A stretch of DNA of 64,000 nucleotides from Actinomycetota bacterium (GTDB taxonomy: Bacteria > Actinomycetota > Actinomycetes > Streptosporangiales > Streptosporangiaceae), in NCBI GenBank assembly GCA_027313705.1, contig DAHVDE010000115.1, positions 124,001 to 188,000 of the forward strand. The letters run 5' to 3'. A model generated the notes under the pieces. That model saw only the letters and a program-made list of their open reading frames with translations. It did no database searches and was not told the origin of the DNA. Position 1 is the first letter of the stretch. Each line of letters begins with the position of its first letter. The position numbers and the translations under genes are program-made. This document shows positions 9,267-16,965 of the stretch, piece by piece.

Positions 9267-11416
9267 CCGCGAGGGGAGGCAGGCAACTGCTCGGTGAGCT
9301 GTTCGGTAACCCGCTCGACCGCTGTCCGCAGCCGCCGGAAATAGGCGGCGCGGGACAAGAGCAGCTTGGACGCGGCCTCCTCGTGGCTGCGCATCGGCTC
9401 GAGATAACCTGCCACGAGGACGCCGTAGAGCAGCTTCTCCGTCTCGTTGTCACCGAACGCCTGCTCGGCGGCGGCGCGGATGAGCTTCCGCACCGACTCG
9501 GCACGTTCGGCTACCGTGTCGCCGCTCGCCAGCGGGCTCTTGGCCAGCTCGCGGGGAACGCGGAAATTCTTCAGCGCATCCCGCACGGTACTCAGCTCGA
9601 CGGCCGGTGGCGGGAGCTGCGACGCGCCGGAGGCGTCGCGGACGCCGCAGGCCTGAGCGGGGATGGTGGTGGCGTCCTCGCCGACTGACCTGCCCGCGTG
9701 CCCGGTGACCCGTGGTCCGGTGACCCGTGGTCCGGTGAGCGGCGGTGCTGTGGCCGGGCCGGGCGGTCCGGCCTGGGTCGGGTCGGGGGCTGGCAGGCCT
9801 ATCTCGCTGTAGACCTGAGCGCGGATGAACGCGGTGATGCCGCCAGGGCCATAGTCGAGCCGGTGACACTCGACCGTGAGGCCGCCGATCTCCACGTCGA
9901 GGTCATAGTGGTGCTCGGCGCCGAGTGCCTGCGCGAAGGCGAGCGCGGCTGGCACCCGCGTGTCGATCGGCAGGTAAGCGAATCTTGGTGAGGCCGTGCC
10001 CGAGCGCAATGCCCCGGCGACGCCGAGCATGGCCTGAACCTTGCCCTGCTTGGTGAAGTCCACCGCAGCGTGCCAGATCACCGAGTCGCCGTCGTCCGCG
10101 TGCTCGCGGGCATGGGCCAGCCATGGACCGATAATGGGGTCGCCCCTGGCGAAGCCGGGCGCAGTGGCCAGGCTCACGCAGGCCATGTAACCGCAGATGT
10201 TGTCGCTCGTGTCCCTGATGACCGCGACCCGGTCAGGCGACTTCTCGAAAAACCGCCTGCTCAGCAGCCACCAGTCCAGACTCTGATCCGGCGGCAGGTT
10301 GCGTTCTATCAGGTCCGCGTCGTACTCCTTTGCGGTATCGACCCGGTAGCCGACATCGCCCTCCCAGCCGAAGCCCCATTTCATGAGCGGGTTCTCCACC
10401 AGGTGCGCCATTTCGATAATGAGCAACGGCTCGTCGAAGGCGGCGCGCTGGTAAAGGTAGTCGATGATCCGGCGGCGCAGGTAGCGCTCGAGGTCCTGGT
10501 TGCGCAGGCGGAGATCGGCGAGCAGTGCCTTGCGCACTAGCTCGTGCAAGGTCACCCCGTCGCCGAGTGGTTCGGTCACCGTCAGCTCGCAAAGCTGGGC
10601 GTAGGCGGTGTCGCCCTCGCCGCGCGGCAGCACGGCGCCGAGCAGTTGCGGTGTGGTGGTTCTCGCGATCGCGGCCACGCACAGGGCCGACATCCGCACG
10701 TCGCGAAGCTCGGAGTGAGCCAGCCGGCGGATCAGCGACCTGAGCACTTCTGGCCGCCGCAGGTCGGTTTCTGCGTTCCAGGCAGCGTCCGCGCTCGCGG
10801 TGTCGGCGGCGAGCGAAAGGGCTAGCGGTGAGCCGCCCGCCCAGTCGACGATCGCGGGCACGCGCTCGTCTGCCAATCCGTGCGCCGCGAGCAGGCGGAA
10901 CGAGTCCTGCTCGCCTAGTTCGCGCAACTCGATCCTGGTCGTGACCGCTTCCCAGCCGCCGGAAAACCACGCCTGGTCCGGCTCGCTCCGGCCAGCGATC
11001 ACGACAAGCGCCCGGTCGGGCAGTGTCGGCAGCAGGTTACGGCGCAGGTAACCGTCGAGCGCGGTCATCTGCTCGTAGGAGTCAAGCAAGATCAGCGGCC
11101 CGGCGCCCCTGGTGCCCCTGCACATCCGCGCCGCCCGGCGTACCACGTCCTCGAGCACCGCAGAGGCCGGACCTAGCTCGCGGCCGTCCAGGGACACGAC
11201 TTCCCAGCCCAGTGCTCGTGCTCGCCTAGCCGCCGCCCGCAGCAGCGCGCTTTTTCCTATGCCGCCCTGACCTACGACGTGGACGACGCTCGCGGGCGGG
11301 TCGGCTTCCATGCAGCGGTCGAGGAATGCGAGTTCATTTTCCCGGCCCACGAACCGGCTGCGGTCGCGGTCTTCCAGCCTGGCGGCGAGCGTCCTGCGTG
11401 GTAGCTCGTACGCCAT
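9263..11416 (-). CDS. Multidomain STAND ATPase with acetyltransferase-like and HTH-like C-terminal domains
   Basis: Counted from the ATG at 11416 this is a 717-residue protein. An RFVGRE entry motif precedes Walker A GQGGIGKS (49-56) and Walker B PLILLDSYEQ (107-116), followed by a winged-helix-like part. The region around DNICGYMACVSLA to FAYLPIDTRVPAALAFAQALG resembles a GNAT acyltransferase fold. After a Pro/Gly-rich linker with a 15-bp repeat, the last 90 residues end in SHEEAASKLLLSRAAYFRRLRT, a helix-turn-helix-like module. The frame is open to an alternative ATG at 11608. This suggests an ATP-dependent regulator; its ligand is unknown. The domain reading of the middle part is inference. 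Confidence 0.75.
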   Translation of the reverse strand: MAYELPRRTLAARLEDRDRSRFVGRENELAFLDRCMEADPPASVVHVVGQGGIGKSALLRAAARRARALGWEVVSLDGRELGPASAVLEDVVRRAARMCRGTRGAGPLILLDSYEQMTALDGYLRRNLLPTLPDRALVVIAGRSEPDQAWFSGGWEAVTTRIELRELGEQDSFRLLAAHGLADERVPAIVDWAGGSPLALSLAADTASADAAWNAETDLRRPEVLRSLIRRLAHSELRDVRMSALCVAAIARTTTPQLLGAVLPRGEGDTAYAQLCELTVTEPLGDGVTLHELVRKALLADLRLRNQDLERYLRRRIIDYLYQRAAFDEPLLIIEMAHLVENPLMKWGFGWEGDVGYRVDTAKEYDADLIERNLPPDQSLDWWLLSRRFFEKSPDRVAVIRDTSDNICGYMACVSLATAPGFARGDPIIGPWLAHAREHADDGDSVIWHAAVDFTKQGKVQAMLGVAGALRSGTASPRFAYLPIDTRVPAALAFAQALGAEHHYDLDVEIGGLTVECHRLDYGPGGITAFIRAQVYSEIGLPAPDPTQAGPPGPATAPPLTGPRVTGPRVTGHAGRSVGEDATTIPAQACGVRDASGASQLPPPAVELSTVRDALKNFRVPRELAKSPLASGDTVAERAESVRKLIRAAAEQAFGDNETEKLLYGVLVAGYLEPMRSHEEAASKLLLSRAAYFRRLRTAVERVTEQLTEQLPASPRG
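9704..9733. repeat. 15-bp tandem repeat, two copies
   Basis: The unit GGTGACCCGTGGTCC is repeated exactly twice and begins a third time with GGTGA. On the reverse strand it encodes TGPRVTGPRVTG, in the flexible linker of the STAND ATPase. Such repeats can change copy number by slippage without breaking the frame. Confidence 0.8.
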
Positions 11417-11637
11417 TTCGCTTATTCCTGCCCCGGGCACGCCCGCTTGTTCCGTGTTGACTGCGACTCCCGTCTTCGCAGGTGCCGGGCCTGACCGGCC
11501 CGAAGTCTCAGCAGCATGAGCGTACCAAAATGAGACTCGTCTGATATTGCGCTCATTCATGGCCCACCGCATGGTGAAGCACGGCACGCCAGCGAAGGCA
11601 GCCCCCATGACGTAGCAGCAATCAGGAGATAGCGGAA

Positions 11638-12051
11638 ATGGGCATGTTTAAAAAAATGCAGGACATGCGGGGCATGGTCAACGCCGCTCCCGGCATGATG
11701 GCGCAGGGCCAGGCCCTGGCCGCGCAAGCGCAGCAGATGGCCGCAGCGCAGCAGGCCGCCGCGATGGCTCAGTTGCAGCAGGCGCAGTCAGCCGTCGGCT
11801 ACGGCCAGCCGGGCGCCGCGCCTGATGGCCCCGACTTCGAGCCGGTCGCCGGCGTCTCGCTCGAGCAGTTCGCCGCGATCAGCAAGGGCGTCGCCGCCTA
11901 CAACTACGACAGGACCAAGCTAGTCGAGGTCGCGGCCGAGCACGGTGTCTGCGCCGATGACTGGGAAGCCGCGTCCCGCGCCTGGAACGACCGCATCAAG
12001 GCCAATCCTGCCGTCGCGCAGCGCTTCAACCTCCTGTACCGGGCGGCCTGA
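11638..12051 (+). CDS. Conserved actinobacterial helical protein of unknown function
   Basis: This 137-residue protein has a Met/Gln/Ala-rich helical first half (LAAQAQQMAAAQQAAAMAQLQQAQ) and a folded second half with VSLEQFAAISKGVAAYNYD and a C-terminal IKANPAVAQRFNLLYR. I recognise the second half as a conserved actinobacterial motif in hypothetical proteins. AGGAG precedes the ATG. The next small gene starts 1 nt after its stop and has a similar MxMFKxMxD N-terminus, so the pair may have arisen by duplication and act together. It diverges from the STAND ATPase gene. Confidence 0.75.
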   Translation: MGMFKKMQDMRGMVNAAPGMMAQGQALAAQAQQMAAAQQAAAMAQLQQAQSAVGYGQPGAAPDGPDFEPVAGVSLEQFAAISKGVAAYNYDRTKLVEVAAEHGVCADDWEAASRAWNDRIKANPAVAQRFNLLYRAA

Positions 12052-12052
12052 C

Positions 12053-12262
12053 ATGGAAATGTTCAAGAACATGCGCGACCTGCAGAAGATCGGCCGCGAC
12101 ATGGAGGCCCAGATGGGCTCGCCCGCCGACCGAATGTCCACCGCGCAGGAGCGCATGGCCAACATGCAGCAGACGCTGGCCAACCAGACCGCCGCCGCCA
12201 ACGCGGCCGCGGCCCAGGGACTACTCGACGGCACTGCGGTGCGCTGCACCACCCTGCGGTAA
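12053..12262 (+). CDS. Small Met/Ala/Gln-rich protein, possibly truncated
   Basis: This 69-residue protein begins at an ATG 1 nt after the preceding stop (MEMFKNMRDLQK). It is predicted coiled-coil through ERMANMQQTLANQTAAANAAAAQ and ends abruptly at LLDGTAVRCTTLR. Its N-terminus mirrors that of the preceding gene (MGMFKKMQDMR). In my recollection, longer actinobacterial proteins with this N-terminus continue into a folded domain after a GTA-like segment, so this copy may be a shortened form. The downstream frame does not obviously continue such a domain. Confidence 0.6.
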   Translation: MEMFKNMRDLQKIGRDMEAQMGSPADRMSTAQERMANMQQTLANQTAAANAAAAQGLLDGTAVRCTTLR

Positions 12263-12380
12263 CAACACTGGCCGAAGATCGGTCGCGCCAGACCGCTGCC
12301 GGGCCGTACGAGGTCGAGCAGCAGCGCGAGCGCATTTTACTAACAAGATCAACTTTTCTGAACGTTCGGTGATACGGACA

Positions 12381-14210
12381 TCAGTCATGAGAACCGGCTC
12401 GTGGTCGCAGGAACTTCACCGGAATGTCGGCTTGGGTGGCCCGCAACTCCTCGCCTAGGGCCTTGGCCTGTGGGTCGAGCCTGGTGCTGGCGGCAACTCC
12501 GCGGCCAAGCAAGCCGACGACCACGAAGTTCAGCGCGAGCAGGTTGGGCAGGGCGAAGCGCTCGACCCGCAGCCCTGCCACGCACGGCAAGAGCTCAGAT
12601 AGCCGATCTTGGGTGAGATAGCTGTCTAGCCAGTCGAATTCGGCTTGGGTGCGCACCCAGACACCCAGGTTGGCGTTGCCGCCCTTGTCGCCGGAACGGG
12701 CTCCGGCGACAAGCCCGAGTGGCGCCCGGATCGTATCCGGTCCAATCGCCTGCATGTGCTCCTCCGGCGCCGCGACCTCCGGCAGCCGGACGGCCCGCAT
12801 TTGCGCGCCCCGTGCTTGCGCGGATTCGGGTTGCGACGCCAGTGGCTGCGCTGCGCTGCCAGTGCGGGCCGGCGTTGCCCGCGGCGGCCCGGTCCAGACT
12901 GATTCTGAGCCGATGATGACAGTACTGGTCACCAAGTCGGCGGGGATGCTCGTGGGCCAGAAGACTCCGTACGCTGAGCCTTCGCCAGGCGGAGATAGCG
13001 CGTAGAAGCCGGGATAACTGGCCAGCGCGGTCTCCACGACAGCGGCAGAGAAGGCCCGGCCGACCTTGGTCTTGTCCTGATCGAGCACGGAGATCCTGAG
13101 CAGGACCGGGTCGCTGCCGATCAGGTCGACATCCACGGTCTCGAAGCTGCGCTTGCCGCCCTCGATTCTGGCCCAGATTATCTGCTCGGCGAGTGCTGCC
13201 TTGGCCGCTGGGTCAAGCCCTTCCAGAACGAGGACCATGGAATTCCTGAAGCCGCCTGCGTAGTTCAGCGAGACCTTGAGGTCGGGCGGCGGCGGTTCGC
13301 CGCGTACGCCGCTGATCAGAACCCGGTCGGGTCCTGCCTGCTCGAGGCGGATCGTGTCGAACCTGGCGACAACGTCGGGGTTCAGATACCTCGGAGAGCC
13401 GATCTCGTACAACAGCTGGGCCGTCACCGTGCCGGTGCTGACCAGGCCGCCAGTGCCCGGGTGCTTGGTGATCACGGCCGAGCCGTCGGCGGCCAGTTCG
13501 GCCAGCGGGAATCCGGCGTGCGCCAGGTCGGGAACCTCGTCGTAAAACGAGTAGTTGCCGCCAGTCGCCTGGCAGCCGCATTCAAGCACGTGACCGGTCA
13601 CGACGGCCCCGGCAAGCGCGTCCAGGTCATCACCAGTCCAGCCAAACCGCCACATTCCCGGCCCGACGACCAGGGCAGCGTCGGTCACCCGGCCGGTGAT
13701 GACGATATCCGCCCCCGCCGACAGCGCAGCCGCGATCGGCAGCCCGCCGAGATAGGCGTGAGCGGTCAGCGGCGTGACTTTGGCTTGCGTGAGCGGCTGG
13801 CCAGTGTCGGTGTTTGCGAGCTGGTGCCCTTCCGACAGCAGGCTCGCCATCCTGGGCATCAGGTCGTCGCCCGTGACGTAGGCGATCACCGGCGAGACCC
13901 CGGCTCGCCTGGCAATCTCGGCGGCAGCGGCCGCGCAGCCTGCCGGGTCGAGTCCGCCGGCATTGGTAACCACCTTGATACCGCGCTCGACGCAGGCAGG
14001 CAGTACCTGTTCTAGCTGGGAGATGAACGTGCGCGGGTAGCCCGGCCGCCCGGCGAGCATCGCCTTGCCGAGCAGGAGCATGGTGAGTTCAGCCAGCCAG
14101 TCGCCGGTCAGCACGTCGATTGGCCCGCCGTCCACCATCTCGCGCGCCGCTGACAGCCGGTCGCCGTAGAACCCGCTGCAGTTCGCGATCCTCAGCACGG
14201 GCTCAGGCAT
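12381..14210 (-). CDS. AtuA-family (DUF1446) protein with C-terminal ferredoxin-fold domain
   Basis: This 609-residue protein belongs to the family named after AtuA of acyclic terpene utilisation in Pseudomonas. The N-terminus RIANCSGFYGDRLSAAREMV and TNAGGLDPAGCA are family blocks. The last 110 residues (from APLGLVAGARSGDKGGNANLGVWV) form the AtuA-like ferredoxin-fold domain found at the C-terminus of such proteins. Its biochemical role is not established. The ATG at 14210 overlaps the enoyl-CoA hydratase stop (TGATG); an ATG at 14219 is also in frame. It is the last gene of a four-gene coupled operon with an acyl-CoA carboxylase, suggesting action on a branched or terpenoid acyl-CoA. Confidence 0.88.
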   Translation of the reverse strand: MPEPVLRIANCSGFYGDRLSAAREMVDGGPIDVLTGDWLAELTMLLLGKAMLAGRPGYPRTFISQLEQVLPACVERGIKVVTNAGGLDPAGCAAAAAEIARRAGVSPVIAYVTGDDLMPRMASLLSEGHQLANTDTGQPLTQAKVTPLTAHAYLGGLPIAAALSAGADIVITGRVTDAALVVGPGMWRFGWTGDDLDALAGAVVTGHVLECGCQATGGNYSFYDEVPDLAHAGFPLAELAADGSAVITKHPGTGGLVSTGTVTAQLLYEIGSPRYLNPDVVARFDTIRLEQAGPDRVLISGVRGEPPPPDLKVSLNYAGGFRNSMVLVLEGLDPAAKAALAEQIIWARIEGGKRSFETVDVDLIGSDPVLLRISVLDQDKTKVGRAFSAAVVETALASYPGFYALSPPGEGSAYGVFWPTSIPADLVTSTVIIGSESVWTGPPRATPARTGSAAQPLASQPESAQARGAQMRAVRLPEVAAPEEHMQAIGPDTIRAPLGLVAGARSGDKGGNANLGVWVRTQAEFDWLDSYLTQDRLSELLPCVAGLRVERFALPNLLALNFVVVGLLGRGVAASTRLDPQAKALGEELRATQADIPVKFLRPRAGSHD

Positions 14211-15004
14211 CAGGTCCATTCCCCTGCTGCGGGAACCCAGGAAGGATCCCGTTTGGCCGCGAAAGCGGCGCGCCCCTCGACCGCGTCCGCCGAGGCAAAG
14301 AAGTCGGCCGACAAGCGAGACATCGCGGCGAGTCCGCAAGCGAAGGTGTCAGAAACTCCGGCCCTGAGCAACTCCTTGGTGGCCGCCAGCGCGGTCGGCG
14401 CCCCCCGTAGCAAGGATGTCGTGTACTTGCCTGTCTCCTCATCTAGCTCCTCGGCGGCGACGGCCCTGCTGAGCAGTCCGATGTCGACCGCTCGCCTCGC
14501 GTCGAATACCTCGCCGGTGAGAAAGTACTCGGCGGCCGCGCGCGACGGCATCCGGCGAAGACAAGGGACCGAGATCACCGCTGGCACCACGCCGATCCGG
14601 ACCTCGGAGAAGGCGAAGGTTGCCTTGTCCGCGCCGAGCGCGATGTCGCAGGCCGCCACCAGCCCGATGCCGCCGGCCCGCGCTGCGCCGTTCACGCGGC
14701 AGACCACCGGCTTGCTGGCATCCCAGAGCGTCTGTATCACATCGGCCATCAGCGGTGCGGCTGCCTTAGGGTTAGCAGCGGTCTCTTTCAGGTCGGCTCC
14801 GGCGCAGAAGACCTTGCCCGCGCCGGTCAGCACGATGACCCGGACGAGCGGATCGTCGAGCGCCTGGCCGAGCGCCTCGCGCAACTGGGCAAGCAGCCTG
14901 GCGGAAAGCGCGTTGGCGTTGCGCGGTGAGTCAAGCGTGATCGTGGAGACCCCGCCGCCGGTCCGGACCAGGACAAGCCGCTCGCCCGTCTTTGTCACCG
15001 TCAC
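14210..15004 (-). CDS. Enoyl-CoA hydratase/isomerase family protein
   Basis: This 264-residue crotonase-fold enzyme starts at a GTG that shares four bases (GTGA) with the carboxylase alpha stop. The oxyanion-hole regions are FCAGADLKE (about 66-74) and NGAARAGGIGLVAACDIAL (about 106-124). The expected Glu/Asp catalytic positions fall near EVRIGVVPAVIS. It probably hydrates a 2-enoyl-CoA or 3-methylglutaconyl-type CoA made by the co-transcribed carboxylase, as in leucine or isoprenoid acyl-CoA breakdown. Substrate is inferred from context only. Confidence 0.9.
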   Translation of the reverse strand: MTVTKTGERLVLVRTGGGVSTITLDSPRNANALSARLLAQLREALGQALDDPLVRVIVLTGAGKVFCAGADLKETAANPKAAAPLMADVIQTLWDASKPVVCRVNGAARAGGIGLVAACDIALGADKATFAFSEVRIGVVPAVISVPCLRRMPSRAAAEYFLTGEVFDARRAVDIGLLSRAVAAEELDEETGKYTTSLLRGAPTALAATKELLRAGVSDTFACGLAAMSRLSADFFASADAVEGRAAFAAKRDPSWVPAAGEWT

Positions 15005-16965
15005 TCCTGATCGCTAGAGACGACCGCCAGGACGTCGCCCGCATGCACCTGGGTGCCGCGGCTCACTCTCACCTCGGTGAGCACACCGTCGGCAGGCGCA
15101 AGAACCTGATGTTCCATCTTCATGGCCTCGAGCACGAGCACAACCTGACCCGCCGTGACCTGGTCACCGGCATCCACGGCGACCGTGATGACGCTGCCAG
15201 GCATCGGTGCGATCAGCGACCCGCTCTTCGCCGCCTCTTGCGGCGCAGGCAGGCGCTCGATCAGTTCGAGCATGACCGAGCCGAACACCGAACTGACCCA
15301 GACCTGCTCGCCGGCGCGGATGACACGGAATCGGTAGCTCACGCCTTCGACGTCAAGGCGTACTTCCCCGGTTCTGGCGCCTTCGACCAGCCTGGCGGCC
15401 GGCTGCTCGAAGGCGATCATTGCACCGTCCCACCGGTAGGCGACATCAAGCCGGCCGCCCGGCCCGGAAAATGACCTGCGCTGCGGCTGGCTCCGCACAT
15501 TGCGCCAGCCACCGGGAATCGACTTCGCTGCCGTTGCGTCCCGCCGGTTCGCCAGCGCGATTACGGCGGCGGCCGCGGCGGCCGACAGTTCGCAAGTTCG
15601 CTGGCCGGGAACGAGTCCGCCGTAGTCGTAGCCTTCGAGCAGCGAGGTGTCCGCGCCTCCGGCGGCGAAGGCTTCGCTGCCAAGCACGCTGACCAGCAGG
15701 TCGCGATTGGTGGCAGGACCGGCGATGCTGGCGCCGGCGAGCGCGGTAACGAGCCGCCTGGTGGCCTCGTCCCTGGTCGGTGCCCAGACGATGAGCTTGC
15801 CGAGCATGGCATCGTAGTGCGTGCTTATGACGCTTCCTGCCGCCACGCCCGCATCAAGTCGCAGAGTCGCGCCCGTGCCGCTGGCCAGGCCGAACTCGGT
15901 GTCGACGGCGGGCACCGCGAAGGCATGCACTCGCCCGGCGCTCGGCCGGAATCCGGCGACCGGGTCTTCCGCGTACAGCCGGGCTTCGATGGCATGCCCG
16001 GCAGGCGCGGGCGGCAGCGCGGGCAGCGGCTGCCCTTCGGCGATCCCTAGCTGCAATGCCACCAGATCGAGATCGTGCAGGCATTCTGTGACCGGGTGCT
16101 CAACCTGCAGCCTGGTGTTGAACTCGAGGAAGTAGAACTCGCCTGAGCCGCTCAGCAGGAACTCGACGGTGCCAGCGTTCACGTAGCCGACCGCCCTGGC
16201 CAGTGCTTCCGCGGCGGCAAGCAGCTGCCGCCTCAGCGGCTCCTGCACGACGGGAGACGGGGACTCCTCGATCACCTTGGCGTACCGTCGCTGCACCGAG
16301 CAGTCACGTTCGGTCAGCGTCCAGATCGTGCCGTGCTGGTCGGCGACCACCTGCACCTCTACGTGCCTGGCCCCGGTCAGCAATGGTTCGCAGAACACCG
16401 TGCCGTCGCCGAAGGCTGACCGCGCCTCGCGCTGAGCCGAGTCGATTGCCTCGGCAAGCTCGCCTGCGGAAGCGACCGCCCGCATGCCGCGGCCGCCTCC
16501 GCCTGCCGACGCCTTGACCAGCACAGGGAACCTGGTCACCGATGCTGGGTCGAGTTCGGGCAGCACCGGGACTCCGGCCGCGATGGCGGTCTTGCGTGCC
16601 TCGATCTTGAGCGCCATCGCGGCCATGGCGGCCGGCGGCGGCCCGACCCAGGTCAGGCCGGCTGACTGAACCTGCCTGGCGAATCTGTGGTCTTCGGAAA
16701 GGAACCCGTAGCCAGGGTGGATGGCGTCGGCGCCGCTAGCCAGCGCGGCAGTCACGATGGCGGCGCCGTCCAGGTAGGTCCGAGCCGAAGTCGTGCCTGG
16801 CAACCGCACCGCGAGATCGGCCTCGCCGACGTAAGGCGAGCACTCGTCAGGATCGGCGAACACGGCCACGGTACTGATCCCTGCCTGACGGCAGGTGCGC
16901 ATGACGCGGCGCGCGATCTCACCCCGGTTAGCGACGAGCAGACGGCTGATCAAAAAGGGCCTCAC
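15001..16965 (-). CDS. Acyl-CoA carboxylase alpha subunit (biotin carboxylase plus biotin carrier)
   Basis: This 654-residue subunit carboxylates its own biotin using ATP and bicarbonate. The N-terminus SRLLVANRGEIARRV opens the biotin carboxylase domain. The ATP-grasp loop KASAGGGGRGM and FLEFNTRLQVEHPVTE are intact, and EAMKM carries the biotin lysine at about residue 616. The frame is open far upstream, but the GTG at 16965 is chosen because it overlaps the beta-subunit stop as GTGA and precedes the conserved start by a few residues. Length and domain order match methylcrotonyl-, geranyl- or other acyl-CoA carboxylases; the exact substrate cannot be told. Confidence 0.92.
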   Translation of the reverse strand: MRPFLISRLLVANRGEIARRVMRTCRQAGISTVAVFADPDECSPYVGEADLAVRLPGTTSARTYLDGAAIVTAALASGADAIHPGYGFLSEDHRFARQVQSAGLTWVGPPPAAMAAMALKIEARKTAIAAGVPVLPELDPASVTRFPVLVKASAGGGGRGMRAVASAGELAEAIDSAQREARSAFGDGTVFCEPLLTGARHVEVQVVADQHGTIWTLTERDCSVQRRYAKVIEESPSPVVQEPLRRQLLAAAEALARAVGYVNAGTVEFLLSGSGEFYFLEFNTRLQVEHPVTECLHDLDLVALQLGIAEGQPLPALPPAPAGHAIEARLYAEDPVAGFRPSAGRVHAFAVPAVDTEFGLASGTGATLRLDAGVAAGSVISTHYDAMLGKLIVWAPTRDEATRRLVTALAGASIAGPATNRDLLVSVLGSEAFAAGGADTSLLEGYDYGGLVPGQRTCELSAAAAAAVIALANRRDATAAKSIPGGWRNVRSQPQRRSFSGPGGRLDVAYRWDGAMIAFEQPAARLVEGARTGEVRLDVEGVSYRFRVIRAGEQVWVSSVFGSVMLELIERLPAPQEAAKSGSLIAPMPGSVITVAVDAGDQVTAGQVVLVLEAMKMEHQVLAPADGVLTEVRVSRGTQVHAGDVLAVVSSDQE

